Under the pieces are notes generated by a model, which saw only the letters and a list, made by a program, of their open reading frames with translations, searched no databases and was not told the origin of the DNA. Made by a program: the position numbers and the translations under genes. Below are positions 47,103 through 57,286 of a stretch of 64,000 nucleotides of DNA, piece by piece. The stretch is from Bacteroidetes bacterium 47-18. GTDB taxonomy: Bacteria > Bacteroidota > Bacteroidia > Chitinophagales > Chitinophagaceae. The stretch spans positions 1-64,000 of the forward strand of contig MKSF01000014.1 of assembly GCA_001897155.1 (NCBI GenBank), written 5' to 3'. Within the stretch, counting starts at the first letter, position 1. Each line of letters starts with the position of its first letter.

Positions 47103-47146
47103 AAAAATAACAAAAGCGCTTCAATTGAAGCGCTTTTGTTATTTTT
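47103..47146. repeat. 44-bp perfect palindrome, copy 3 (terminator-like)
   Basis: The same core GCGCTTCAATTGAAGCGC as copy 1, with different but still perfectly pairing outer arms (AAAAATAACAAAA and its complement). It lies 48 bp after the protease gene. The 3' flank (GAAGATAAGTATCTCCGCC) resembles the one after copy 1 (GAAGCAAGCATCTCTGCC). Confidence 0.85.
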
Positions 47147-47206
47147 GAAGATAAGTATCTCCGCCCGGTTGATGGATGCCATTTTATCATTTAAAGTATT
47201 GAGCAA

Positions 47207-48301
47207 ATGAGAAAACTATTTCCGATTTTTATCTTGTTGGTCTTCCTGCTTACCAATTGTAATAGCTCCGTAAAGCAGGTGCCTGAAGTCCCCAAGGAAC
47301 AGGCAGCGAACTTAAATGATAAAGCCGTAAAAGATGCGGCTAAGCTCAATAATGTTCTGGATCAATTCGCTGCGCCTTCCCAGTTCTTTGAGGTTCCGGC
47401 AGACCGGGAATCTGTTATTAAAGGGGAAAAAGGTACAACACTATTTATAGATCCTCAGGACCTGGAATTGGTGAACGGCCAAAAGTTAGGCAGCACAATA
47501 AAAGTAGAATTAAAAGAGTTGACCAGCCAGTCGGATCTGTTGAGGAACAATACCCAAACAGTTTCAAATGGAAAGCTGCTTGTATCTGGTGGGGCTTATT
47601 ATATTCATATTACATCTGATGGTGAGCAGGCGAAGCTAAAGAGTAATGCCACTTTATCCGTTGCATTTCCCAGGATTACGGAGAGGAAAATGGAGCTGTT
47701 CTACGGAACCCGGGACAGCCTGGACAGAATCAACTGGGAGCCTGCCGGTCAAGAGTTCGCCGCGAAAGCAATCAAGAAGGAAAAGCCCCGATCTGAAGAA
47801 GTGACTTCCGTAAAGATCGTAAAGTCTGAACTGGACCAGATATTTGACTATATAGAGAATGACTCAACTCCATACCAATCGCGGTCAGAAGCAGAGAAGC
47901 GAAATGAAGTAAGAAATAAACTCTACGAAGATGTATATGATGCGATACAGTTAAAAGCGCTGGAATGGATCAATGTGGATATGTTTTTAGATGCTGCGAA
48001 TACAACCGATCTGAAATATACATTTGCAGGTCCTGCAAAGATTGAATCAGCTAACATTCTGGTTGTGTTTACTGATATGAACAGCGTTATCCAGGAATAT
48101 TATTTCGCATACGGTAAAAATTTCAATGCCCAAACCATATCTGGCTTACCTGTAGGAAACAATATTAAGTTCATTGCGTATTCAATCCTGGACGATAAAG
48201 TCTATGCATACAGTACCAAGCTAAAGCTGAAAACAGGTCAATCAATCCAGGTTGAATTGAAAGAAATGGGTAAGGATGCGCTCAGGCAGATACTGAAATA
48301 A
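47207..48301 (+). CDS. Lipoprotein with ZU5-like N-terminal region
   Basis: The 364-residue product has an SPII signal (FPIFILLVFLLTNCNSS; Cys about 18). Residues about 62-150 repeat the pattern of the 4184 lipoprotein: F.VPADRESVIKGEKGTTLF, IDPQDLELVNGQKLGSTIKV, ELKELTSQSDLLRNNTQT, KLLVSGGAYYIHITSDGEQ. A charged middle and a beta-rich C-terminal half (about 260-364) follow. The envelope role is unknown. The base composition returns towards that of the core genes. It is the last gene before the REP and family-A repeats. Confidence 0.75.
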   Translation: MRKLFPIFILLVFLLTNCNSSVKQVPEVPKEQAANLNDKAVKDAAKLNNVLDQFAAPSQFFEVPADRESVIKGEKGTTLFIDPQDLELVNGQKLGSTIKVELKELTSQSDLLRNNTQTVSNGKLLVSGGAYYIHITSDGEQAKLKSNATLSVAFPRITERKMELFYGTRDSLDRINWEPAGQEFAAKAIKKEKPRSEEVTSVKIVKSELDQIFDYIENDSTPYQSRSEAEKRNEVRNKLYEDVYDAIQLKALEWINVDMFLDAANTTDLKYTFAGPAKIESANILVVFTDMNSVIQEYYFAYGKNFNAQTISGLPVGNNIKFIAYSILDDKVYAYSTKLKLKTGQSIQVELKEMGKDALRQILK

Positions 48302-48343
48302 GGACAGCGTACAACAATTGACAACGTAAAATATCCTGTTATG

Positions 48344-48371
48344 GTTGTTGGTGAAGAACACCAACAACGGA
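48344..48371 (+). repeat. RAYT-associated REP hairpin, copy 4
   Basis: GTTGTTGGTG / CACCAACAAC, loop AAGAA, followed by GGA: nearly identical to copy 3, 2.6 kb away. Confidence 0.85.
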
Positions 48372-48463
48372 GAGTAACGGTCATTTCAGGCAGTCAGATG
48401 TATACGCGACACGTAAAAGAAGCAACAACACTGGCCAAAGATTTTTTATATAAAAAAGATCAA

Positions 48464-48652
48464 CTGACTATCTATCATGTATAGGAAACAAAGTCATTAT
48501 AAGCTCCCATTATTATAAGAGATTCCTCACATCCGTTCGGAATGACCGACACCCTCAATCCCTTTATAGCAAAAGCGGTTTCTGAGCCGCAGAGAGAACA
48601 CTGCCCAGCGAAGCCGTAATAAAAGGTTGTTTCCTCTAAGCAGATAGCAACT
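48464..48652 (-). repeat. Dispersed family-A repeat, near full length
   Basis: In reverse it reads AGTTGCTATCTGCTTAGAGG, CTTTTATTACGGCTTCGCTG, CTCTCTGCGGCTCAGAAACC, GTCATTCCGAACGGATGTGA, GGAATCTCTTATAATAATGG, ATAATGACTTTGTTTCCTAT and ends TAGATAGTCAGTTG. Terminal inverted repeats are about 12 bp. It fills much of the 620 bp gap between 48302 and 48921. Confidence 0.8.
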
Positions 48653-48802
48653 AAAGGTCAGCAATACGCCGCCGGACAGCTTATTACAACAGGTGCAAGT
48701 AGAATATTCAACTGGTGAGGGGCTATAACCCTTGTCAATCGGTAAAGGTACAGGCTGAGATAACCTGTTAAAGCTATATGATTTCATTTGTTGATTGTCT
48801 TT

Positions 48803-48836
48803 TCCTCCATTGTTGTTCTTCTTCATCAACAATGCG
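48803..48836 (-). repeat. RAYT-associated REP hairpin, copy 5
   Basis: TCCATTGTTGTTCTTC and then ATCAACAATG; stem ATTGTTG / CAACAAT. It is in the opposite orientation to copies 3 and 4, so copies 4 and 5 face each other across the family-A repeat. Confidence 0.65.
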
Positions 48837-48861
48837 GAATTAGGCGCGCCTCATCAATAAG

Positions 48862-48896
48862 CAAAAACGGCTGGTACAAAATGTACCAGCCGTTTC
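48862..48896 (-). terminator. groEL terminator
   Basis: AAACGGCTGGTACA / TGTACCAGCCGTTT with a three-base loop and an A run that gives U's on the minus strand, 26 bp after the groEL stop. Confidence 0.85.
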
Positions 48897-48921
48897 ACTA
48901 TAAATATAAGCATTGTATCTA

Positions 48922-50565
<1,644 letters not shown>

Positions 50566-50612
50566 TTAAAAATGAGTTTAAAAATAGGATCAATGAAAAC
50601 GGGCTATACCAT

Positions 50613-50885
50613 TTAGAGGATAGCCAGGATATCGCTTTCGCGCATAATTAATAATTCTTCACCATCAAGGTTGATCTCAGTACCGCCGTATTTGCTGTAC
50701 ATAACGCTGTCACCCACTTTCACAGTCATAGGTTCGTCCTTTTTGCCGGCACCGACTGCTACAACTGTACCTTTTTGTGGTTTTTCCTTTGCGGTATCAG
50801 GTATGATGATACCACCAGCTGTCTTGGTTTCTGCTTCTACCGGTTTTACAATTACTCTGTCGTGTAATGGAGTGATGTTTGCCAT
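50613..50885 (-). CDS. groES: Co-chaperonin GroES
   Basis: The 90-residue cap protein of the GroEL cage: [20 protein letters not shown] with the mobile-loop [20 protein letters not shown], and [19 protein letters not shown]. It is the first gene of the operon. I saw no CIRCE element (TTAGCACTC with its inverted copy) in the 312 bp upstream, so control by HrcA is not supported here. That upstream stretch holds no other gene I would defend. Confidence 0.98.
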   Translation of the reverse strand: MANITPLHDRVIVKPVEAETKTAGGIIIPDTAKEKPQKGTVVAVGAGKKDEPMTVKVGDSVMYSKYGGTEINLDGEELLIMRESDILAIL

Positions 50886-51167
50886 AAGAAAATTAATTAT
50901 TATGTGGTTTATAAATGTTATATAAATGAATGCCTGAAATGCTGTATTCCAGACTTGCTAATTGTAGAGCAAAAAATTTGCCAGCCCTGCTTTAGGGACA
51001 GAATTGCAGTTTTGCGGGTATTATCTGCATCCAACTGACAATTTTTGTGACATAAATGCATTGTCCGGGTTGCAGGTATGATATTTTTGACAGTGGGGAC
51101 ATTCGCCCGAGATGATGGCCCGGTGTCTTTTCCATGTTGTTAATAAATAACATACCTTAAAATAGCT

Positions 51168-51175
51168 TACCTTTG
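51168..51175 (+). promoter_or_regulatory. -7 box for the queE operon
   Basis: TACCTTTG, 22 bp before the queE ATG. I saw no convincing preQ1 riboswitch in the leader. Confidence 0.5.
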
Positions 51176-51197
51176 CGGTTTTTACCATTGGTTTAAT

Positions 51198-51824
51198 ATG
51201 ATGTCTTTGCAGCCGGAAGATATGATGGTTTCTTATCCTGTCATGGAGCATTTTTATACGCTCCAGGGAGAAGGCGCCTATACGGGATGCGCGGCTTATT
51301 TCATTCGCCTGGGAGGCTGTGATGTGGGCTGCGTGTGGTGCGATGTGAAGGAAAGCTGGCCTATAGATGCCCACCCGCATATGACGGTTCGGGAGCTTAT
51401 AGAAGCTGCATCGGCACATCCCGGAAAGATCATCGTGGTTACCGGCGGCGAACCCTCTATGCATAACCTGGAACCCCTGACCAATGCCTTCCGGGCGGCA
51501 GGATTCCGGCTGCATATAGAAACCTCGGGCTCTTCCACGCTGACCGGCTCATGGGACTGGATCACCTTATCTCCCAAAAAGTTTAAGCAGCCGCTGGAAG
51601 CAAGTTGTTCCATAGCTCATGAGCTCAAGGTGATCGTCTTCAATAAATCGGATTTTGAGTGGGCCGAAAGCTACGCGGCCAGGGTAAAGGATGGCTGCAG
51701 GCTATACCTGCAGGTGGAGTGGAGCAAGGCACAGCAGCTTTCCCCGCTTATCGTGTCGTATATCCGGGAGCACCCGGAGTGGCAGTTGTCGCTGCAAACA
51801 CATAAATATTTGAATATCCCTTAA
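51198..51824 (+). CDS. queE: 7-carboxy-7-deazaguanine synthase
   Basis: The radical SAM enzyme of preQ0/queuosine synthesis (208 residues) converts 6-carboxy-tetrahydropterin to CDG. The motif GGCDVGCVWCD has the CxxxCxxC cluster of the AdoMet-bound 4Fe-4S centre. YTLQGEGAYTGCAAYFIRLG precedes it, and VVTGGEPSMHNLEPL supplies the SAM-binding GGE. HIETSGSSTL and ITLSPKKFKQ fit the family. It heads the run queE-uppP-tgt-lptF/G-araC (gaps 17, 13, 7 and 5 bp), which includes the tRNA step (tgt) of the same pathway. Confidence 0.95.
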   Translation: MMSLQPEDMMVSYPVMEHFYTLQGEGAYTGCAAYFIRLGGCDVGCVWCDVKESWPIDAHPHMTVRELIEAASAHPGKIIVVTGGEPSMHNLEPLTNAFRAAGFRLHIETSGSSTLTGSWDWITLSPKKFKQPLEASCSIAHELKVIVFNKSDFEWAESYAARVKDGCRLYLQVEWSKAQQLSPLIVSYIREHPEWQLSLQTHKYLNIP

Positions 51825-51841
51825 AAACTACAGCGCGTATC

Positions 51842-52636
51842 ATGACACTTTTTGAAGCCATTATTTTAGCCATTATCGAAGGGCTGACGGAATTCCTGCC
51901 TGTTTCCTCCACCGGTCATATGATATTGGGAGCAGCCTTCATGGGTATGGAAAATACCTCTTTTGTAAAGCTTTTCCTGATCTGTATACAGTTGGGAACC
52001 ATTTTGTCCGTCCTGGTGCTGTACTGGAAACGCTTTTTCCAGTCCCTTGATTTTTATTTCAAGCTGGCAGTGGCGGCGGTGCCTGCTTCTGTCCTGGGCT
52101 TCCTGTTCAATGACTATATAGACGGCCTGCTGGAAAGCCCTATGATGGTGGCGGTGATGCTGGTGATAGGAGGAGTGGTGCTGCTGTTTGTTGACAAATG
52201 GTTCAACAAGCCTGTCACGGATAACTCCGACAGGATATCGTACGGGCAGGCTTTTAAAATAGGCTGTTTCCAGTGCCTGGCGCTCATTCCCGGGACTTCC
52301 CGTTCGGCCAGCACCATCGTGGGTGGTATGGCGCAGAAGCTGACGCGCAAGGCGGCGGCCGAATTCTCTTTTTTCCTGGCCATCCCCATGATGGCGGGGG
52401 CTTCCCTGGTGAAGCTGCTGAAATATTTCAAAAATGGCAATGTTTTAACGGCCCAGGAAATGAACCTGATGCTGGTAGGCAATGTGGTGGGATTCGTGGT
52501 GGCTATCATTGCCATCAAGTCTTTCATCGGGTTCGTTAATAAATACGGCTTTAAAGCTTTCGGCTGGTACCGTATCATCGTGGGCGGCGTCATTCTTGTC
52601 ATGTTGATGAGCGGCTACAGCCTGGCGGTTATTTAA
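51842..52636 (+). CDS. uppP: Undecaprenyl-diphosphatase (UppP/BacA)
   Basis: This membrane phosphatase (264 residues, about eight helices) recycles undecaprenyl pyrophosphate for peptidoglycan and other envelope polymers. The catalytic motifs are clear: EGLTEFLPVSSTGHM near the N-terminus and LALIPGTSRSAST in the middle. It should also give bacitracin resistance when abundant. Its position between two queuosine genes is a matter of operon packing, not pathway. Confidence 0.97.
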   Translation: MTLFEAIILAIIEGLTEFLPVSSTGHMILGAAFMGMENTSFVKLFLICIQLGTILSVLVLYWKRFFQSLDFYFKLAVAAVPASVLGFLFNDYIDGLLESPMMVAVMLVIGGVVLLFVDKWFNKPVTDNSDRISYGQAFKIGCFQCLALIPGTSRSASTIVGGMAQKLTRKAAAEFSFFLAIPMMAGASLVKLLKYFKNGNVLTAQEMNLMLVGNVVGFVVAIIAIKSFIGFVNKYGFKAFGWYRIIVGGVILVMLMSGYSLAVI

Positions 52637-52649
52637 TACAGCAAAAGCA

Positions 52650-53798
52650 ATGTTCAATAAGAATTTCAAATACGAGATCGTAGCGCAGGATAAGGCAACA
52701 GGTGCAAGGGCCGGTTTGCTGCATACGGATCATGGTGTTATAGAAACGCCCATCTTTATGCCTGTGGGCACGGTGGGCAGCGTTAAGGGCATCCTGCAGT
52801 CGCAGTTGCACAACGACATCAAAGCCCAGATCATCCTGGGCAATACCTATCACTTATACCTGAGGCCGGGGCTGGATATCCTGGAGAAGGCCGGGGGACT
52901 CCATAAGTTCAACGGCTGGCATAAGCCTATCCTTACGGACAGCGGCGGGTACCAGGTATTCTCCTTGTCCGGTAACAGGAAGCTGAAGGAGGAGGGCGCC
53001 CTGTTCCAGTCGCATATAGACGGATCCAGGCATATGTTCACCCCTGAAAACGTTATGGACACCCAGCGGGTGATAGGCGCGGATATTGTTATGGCATTCG
53101 ATGAATGCACCCCTTACCCCTGTGATTATGAGTATGCGCGGAAATCTATGGAAATGACCCACCGCTGGCTGACACGCTGCATAGACCGCTTTAATGCGAC
53201 GGAGCCGAAATACGGGTACCGCCAGAGCCTGTTCCCCATTGTCCAGGGCAGCACCTATAAGGATCTTCGGAAACGCTCTGCCGAATTCATAGCGGAGCAG
53301 GATGCCGACGGGAATGCGATAGGAGGCCTGTCCGTAGGTGAGCCGGAAGAGGATATGTATGAGATGTGCGACCTGGTGTGCGGCATACTACCGAAGGAAA
53401 AACCACGTTATCTTATGGGTGTGGGCACGCCCTGGAATATCCTGAACGGTATCGGGATGGGCGTGGATATGTTCGATTGCGTCATGCCTACCAGGAACGG
53501 GCGTAACGGTATGCTGTTCACTTCGGGCGGCGTCATCAATATAAAGAACAGGAAATGGGCTGATGACTTTTCGCCTATAGATATGGGCCTGGGCGCGGAT
53601 CATACCGTAAACTTTTATACCAGGGCTTACCTGAGGCATCTGTTTGTAGCGCAGGAGCTGCTGGCGCTCCAGCTGGCCAGCCTGCAGAACCTGTCCTTTT
53701 ACCTGCACCTGGTAAGACAGGCCCGGGAACATATTATAGCCGGGGATTTTGCCGAATGGCAAAAAGCTACATTGGCTGCCGTGAAAACAAGATTGTAA
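52650..53798 (+). CDS. tgt: tRNA-guanine transglycosylase, zinc ligands missing
   Basis: The 382-residue TIM-barrel enzyme exchanges guanine for preQ1 at position 34 of tRNAs with GUN anticodons. The active site is intact: LTDSGGYQVFSLSGNRKL (Asp about 97), the GGLSVGEPEEDMYEM loop, and MFDCVMPTRNGRNG (nucleophile Asp about 274). The C-terminal zinc site is absent: where classic Tgt has CxCxxC, this one reads MGLGADHTVNFYTRAYLRHL, and the usual His in the IHNL segment is Gln (SLQNLSFYL). I recall a similar loss in other Bacteroidota sequences but cannot check it here. It is co-transcribed with queE. Confidence 0.95.
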   Translation: MFNKNFKYEIVAQDKATGARAGLLHTDHGVIETPIFMPVGTVGSVKGILQSQLHNDIKAQIILGNTYHLYLRPGLDILEKAGGLHKFNGWHKPILTDSGGYQVFSLSGNRKLKEEGALFQSHIDGSRHMFTPENVMDTQRVIGADIVMAFDECTPYPCDYEYARKSMEMTHRWLTRCIDRFNATEPKYGYRQSLFPIVQGSTYKDLRKRSAEFIAEQDADGNAIGGLSVGEPEEDMYEMCDLVCGILPKEKPRYLMGVGTPWNILNGIGMGVDMFDCVMPTRNGRNGMLFTSGGVINIKNRKWADDFSPIDMGLGADHTVNFYTRAYLRHLFVAQELLALQLASLQNLSFYLHLVRQAREHIIAGDFAEWQKATLAAVKTRL

Positions 53799-53805
53799 AG
53801 CATAT

Positions 53806-54900
53806 ATGGCGTTTCTCAATAAATACTGGAAAAAACTGGATGCCTTTATCCTGAAGAAATTCCTGACCACGTTTTTCTTTTCTATATGTATTATAGCATT
53901 GATAGCGTGCGTAGTGGATTATTCGGAAAAAGTGGATGACTTCGTTAAGAACAAGCCTTCCAATATGGACCTCATCCTGTACTATATCAGCTTCGTGCCG
54001 CATATTACGGCGCTCCTGTTCCCCCTGTTTATTTTTATCGCCACTATCTTTTTTACTTCCAAGATGGCTTTCCGTACCGAGATCATAGCGATCCTGGCTT
54101 CCGGCGTCTCCTTTACGCGCTTTCTAAGGCCTTATGTGGTGGGTGGCTGCATCCTGGGGATCATCTCTTTGGTTGCCAACCATTTTGTCGTGCCTATGGC
54201 CAACCAGCGTATCCACGAGTTCTCCGTAAAATTTATCTGGAACAGCCCTTACTCTACCGACAGGAATATTCATATCCGCCTGTCGCCTCAGGAATATGTC
54301 TATATCCAGAATTTCGATTACCAGCTCAGGGAAATTACGCGGTTTACGATGGAGACGATGGATGATAATGACATGACGCAGAAGCTGAGTGCGGAGCGTG
54401 CGCATTACGATACGGCTGCTCATGAATGGAAGCTGAAGAAAGTAGTGCTCCGGAAATTTGAAGGCAAAGCGGAGCAGATGCAGGTAATGGATGATTACAG
54501 CCTGAAAATACCGCTGACGCCTGAAGAGATCGTGAACGATGACAGGAAAAAGGAATCGCTGACCACGCCCCGGCTGCTGACGGAGATACAAAAGCAGAAA
54601 GACCGGGGGGCGGAAACGGTTAACGGTTTCTTATTTGAGCGGTACAAAAGATCGGCACAGCCGTTTGCCGGGCTGGTGCTCTGTATCATCGGCGCCTGCC
54701 TGGCTTCCCAGAAGATCCGGGGCGGCAGCGGCTTTCACCTTGCCATAGGTATCGGCGGCTGCGCTGTCTATATGCTGTTCATGCAGTTCTCGCAGACCTT
54801 TACCCTGAATGCCGGTGTGCATCCGCTGCTATCCATATGGATACCCAACATCGTGTTCAGTATCATCGCCTACCTCATGTATAAGCGTAAGATCAAATAA
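53806..54900 (+). CDS. LptF/LptG family permease
   Basis: The 364-residue inner-membrane protein has the LptF/G layout: about three helices at the N-terminus (KKFLTTFFFSICIIALIACV), a periplasmic beta-jellyroll region (about 140-260) and three C-terminal helices (FAGLVLCIIGACLASQKIRG). These proteins form the membrane part of the lipopolysaccharide export ABC transporter with LptB. Bacteroidota carry two such proteins in separate loci, so I do not choose between LptF and LptG. The start is 7 bp after tgt. Confidence 0.92.
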   Translation: MAFLNKYWKKLDAFILKKFLTTFFFSICIIALIACVVDYSEKVDDFVKNKPSNMDLILYYISFVPHITALLFPLFIFIATIFFTSKMAFRTEIIAILASGVSFTRFLRPYVVGGCILGIISLVANHFVVPMANQRIHEFSVKFIWNSPYSTDRNIHIRLSPQEYVYIQNFDYQLREITRFTMETMDDNDMTQKLSAERAHYDTAAHEWKLKKVVLRKFEGKAEQMQVMDDYSLKIPLTPEEIVNDDRKKESLTTPRLLTEIQKQKDRGAETVNGFLFERYKRSAQPFAGLVLCIIGACLASQKIRGGSGFHLAIGIGGCAVYMLFMQFSQTFTLNAGVHPLLSIWIPNIVFSIIAYLMYKRKIK

Positions 54901-54905
54901 GTGCT

Positions 54906-55787
54906 ATGCGTTATCCCAGCATGGAGATCTGCCATCTCCGAACTACCAGGCTGCCGAATGCCCTGTTCAATATAGACAGGCTGGAAGACTATATTCCCCA
55001 AAACCCGGGTGTAAGCCATCCGCATTCCCATAACTTTTACCACCTGGCTTATATCAGGAAGGGAGAGGGTACGCATATGCTGGACTTTGAAGCCCGGAAG
55101 GCCGGCGACCATACCATTTATTTTATGTACCCGGGGCAGGTGCATAGCTGGCATTTTGATGCGGGGACTACCGGTTTCGTGATCAATTTTTCCCCTGAAT
55201 TCCTGGATGCGAATTTTATCCGCTCCGAATTGCTGACGCGACTGCCCCTGTTCGGCAAATTCAGTGACCGCCAGGTATACGAGGTGCCCCAACGGCACAT
55301 TCAGGACCTGGAAGCCGGGCTGGAGGAGCTATACCACCTGCAGCAGACTGCTGATCCGTACAGGAGCCTGGATATCGCCTTTGGGCTGGGCCGGCTGCTG
55401 ATCCGCCTTTCAGGATTGCTGGACCTCGGCAAAGGCGCGGTACAGGGTAATGATGCCTATTACAGGCATTACATCCGGTTCCTGGAGCTGGTAGAGCTGC
55501 ATTTTAAGGAGAAGCGGCTGCCCAGGGAATATGCCGCTATGATGCATATCACGCCGCATCATCTCAACCAGGTCGTACAGCATTTTGTGAACGTATCGGC
55601 AGGTGTGCTGATACGTAACAGGATATTGCTGGAAGCCAAAAGGCTGCTGGTAAATGATGCCGGGACAGCCAGCGGGATCGCCTACTTTCTCAATTTCAGC
55701 GATAACTCCTACTTTGTCAGGTTTTTTAAGAAATATACGGGTGTCACGCCCGACGCTTTCAGGGCTGCTGCCCGGAAGCGCATATAA
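54906..55787 (+). CDS. AraC family transcription regulator
   Basis: The 293-residue regulator has an N-terminal cupin sensor domain (about 40-150: HPHSHNFYHLAYIRKGEGT, FMYPGQVHSWHFDAG) and a C-terminal AraC-type double helix-turn-helix (about 190-290): AAMMHITPHHLNQVVQHFVN, then GIAYFLNFSDNSYFVRFFKK and YTGVTPDAFR. It follows the lptF/G-like gene by 5 bp and probably rides on the same transcript. Its ligand and target genes cannot be told. Confidence 0.93.
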   Translation: MRYPSMEICHLRTTRLPNALFNIDRLEDYIPQNPGVSHPHSHNFYHLAYIRKGEGTHMLDFEARKAGDHTIYFMYPGQVHSWHFDAGTTGFVINFSPEFLDANFIRSELLTRLPLFGKFSDRQVYEVPQRHIQDLEAGLEELYHLQQTADPYRSLDIAFGLGRLLIRLSGLLDLGKGAVQGNDAYYRHYIRFLELVELHFKEKRLPREYAAMMHITPHHLNQVVQHFVNVSAGVLIRNRILLEAKRLLVNDAGTASGIAYFLNFSDNSYFVRFFKKYTGVTPDAFRAAARKRI

Positions 55788-55838
55788 AAAGTACCATATA
55801 AAGCCTGGATTATACCATATATGCCGTTTTTGACCGCC

Positions 55839-55846
55839 TAATTTTG
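55839..55846 (+). promoter_or_regulatory. -7 box for the DUF983 gene
   Basis: TAATTTTG, 26 bp before the ATG at 55873. Confidence 0.45.
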
Positions 55847-55872
55847 TACTGTAAACATCAGGTATAAGATAT

Positions 55873-56286
55873 ATGAGCAGCACTCGTCAGCATAAGCCGA
55901 ATATTGTATGGAGCGTGGTCAACAACAAATGTCCTCATTGCAGGAAGGGGGATATGTTCCTGGAGAAGAACCCCTATAAATTGTCCGCGATATTAAAAAT
56001 GCATAAATATTGTCCTGCCTGTGAAGGCGACCTGGAACCGGAAGTAGGCTTTTATTTCGGTACCGGGTATATCAGCTACGGCTTGTCCATAGTCGTGTGC
56101 ATAGCCTGGCTGCTGGTATATTACCTGGCGTTTGGTATCTCTATCTATGACAACAGTATGTTCATCTACCTGGGTACGGCCATCGGCTGGCTGCTGCTCT
56201 GTCAGCCCCTGATCATGAGATGGTCCCGTACCATATGGATAGCCATATTTGAAAAATATAAGGGGGCGGCGGTAGAGAAAAGCTGA
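55873..56286 (+). CDS. DUF983 family membrane protein
   Basis: The 137-residue protein has the DUF983 layout: a short zinc-knuckle-like N-terminus (NNKCPHCRKGDMFLEKNPY, and KYCPACEGDLEPEVGFYFG) followed by two or three membrane helices (ISYGLSIVVCIAWLLVYYLA, MFIYLGTAIGWLLLCQPLIM). The four Cys in two CxxC pairs are typical. Family function is not established. It is separate from the araC gene (85 bp gap with its own -7 box) and ends at a terminator shared with the convergent barrel gene. Confidence 0.9.
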   Translation: MSSTRQHKPNIVWSVVNNKCPHCRKGDMFLEKNPYKLSAILKMHKYCPACEGDLEPEVGFYFGTGYISYGLSIVVCIAWLLVYYLAFGISIYDNSMFIYLGTAIGWLLLCQPLIMRWSRTIWIAIFEKYKGAAVEKS

Positions 56287-56317
56287 TCGTCCCGTATGGG
56301 ATTTGCTGGGATGCAAT

Positions 56318-56354
56318 AAAAAGAGACGTTGTCATCACGACAACGTCTCTTTGC
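56318..56354. terminator. Bidirectional terminator
   Basis: AAAGAGACGTTGTC / GACAACGTCTCTTT with a five-base loop, between two convergent genes (32 bp after DUF983, 23 bp from the barrel gene stop). Confidence 0.9.
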
Positions 56355-56376
56355 TTATAAAGGCATACGTTCCGGC

Positions 56377-57237
56377 TTAGAAATGGAAAGTGAGGAAGAT
56401 ATTGCCTGTAGTTAAAGTCTGTACGCCGGTTGCATTGGTGGCGCGCTGGCTTATCCTGTGTGTTTGTGTCTGTACGGAATTGGTAGCGGGGTTAAAGCTT
56501 TCGGAAGTGGTCTGTCCGAAATTGAAGCTGCCGTTCGTATAGAAAGCCAGTCCTAATTCACCACCGATAGCGATCTTGGGCGTGAAGAAATATTCCACAC
56601 CTGCGAAGCCGCCTAAGCCTATTCTTAAGTTAGCGGCAGATTTGGATGCTACGGGGCGTTCTGTACCGGTTCCCCAGTTGGAGGTAGGAGCCTGGTTCAG
56701 GCCGGTCATCTCGTTGCCATAGGTATAGTCGGATTTGGTCCTGCTGCGTCCTATCAACACCTCGCCGCCGTAAAAGCCCTGCAGGCGACCGTAGCCGCGA
56801 CGCATTTCATAGCCCAGGCGCAGATCGAAGGTGGAAGACCGTGTATCCAGGTAATCTACGGTTGTTGCGTTGACATCCAGGGGATTGGTCATGAAGCGCT
56901 GGTCATCCCTTACTGTAGCGGATTCCTGTGTGGTGTTCAGGTGTAAATTCAGCTTCACCCTTACCGCACATTTGTCGCTCAGGAAATATTTACCGTAGAG
57001 CGCGCCGTTAAAGCCGCTGAAGACAGGGGCGGGGTTTCCGGAAGTGCTGAATACATTACCGAAATAGCTTAAGAAAGGCGTAGCATCTACACCAATTGCA
57101 AAATCCTTGGCTTCGGGGATAATGCTGATACCTTTGGAATTAACGGTACCGGCTTTTCTTGTCGGGTTCTCCTGGGCATTGGCTAAAGTACCTGTAGCTA
57201 ATGCGGCTCCGAGAGATAATATGAATATGTGTCTCAT
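56377..57237 (-). CDS. Outer-membrane beta-barrel protein
   Basis: The 286-residue protein has a signal peptide (MRHIFILSLGAALATGTLAN, then AQ). The body has alternating strands with Gly/aromatic endings (GVDATPFLSYFGNVFS, FNGALYGKYFLSDKCAVRVK, LQGFYGGEVLIGRS, AKI..GGELGLAFYTNGSFNF) and ends ILFLTFHF-like (GNIFLTFHF), the C-terminal aromatic that BamA recognises. It is probably a small outer-membrane barrel of the BT1926/OMP_b-brl type. It lies just downstream of the lipoprotein gene at 57287 (49 bp apart), likely in one operon. Confidence 0.85.
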   Translation of the reverse strand: MRHIFILSLGAALATGTLANAQENPTRKAGTVNSKGISIIPEAKDFAIGVDATPFLSYFGNVFSTSGNPAPVFSGFNGALYGKYFLSDKCAVRVKLNLHLNTTQESATVRDDQRFMTNPLDVNATTVDYLDTRSSTFDLRLGYEMRRGYGRLQGFYGGEVLIGRSRTKSDYTYGNEMTGLNQAPTSNWGTGTERPVASKSAANLRIGLGGFAGVEYFFTPKIAIGGELGLAFYTNGSFNFGQTTSESFNPATNSVQTQTHRISQRATNATGVQTLTTGNIFLTFHF

Positions 57238-57286
57238 TGATTTTTGATTGTTTGAAAATTACTTAACTGCAAAATTCCGTCCGGGA

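Noticed and set aside
51021-51115. Minus-strand peptide with Cys pairs (GECPHCQKYHTCNPDN)
   Set aside because: It looks like a zinc knuckle but has no start codon nearby, and the frame continues into the antisense of queE. It may be a remnant; not enough to call a gene.
50886-51197. CIRCE element upstream of groES
   Set aside because: No TTAGCACTC with its inverted copy was found in this interval.
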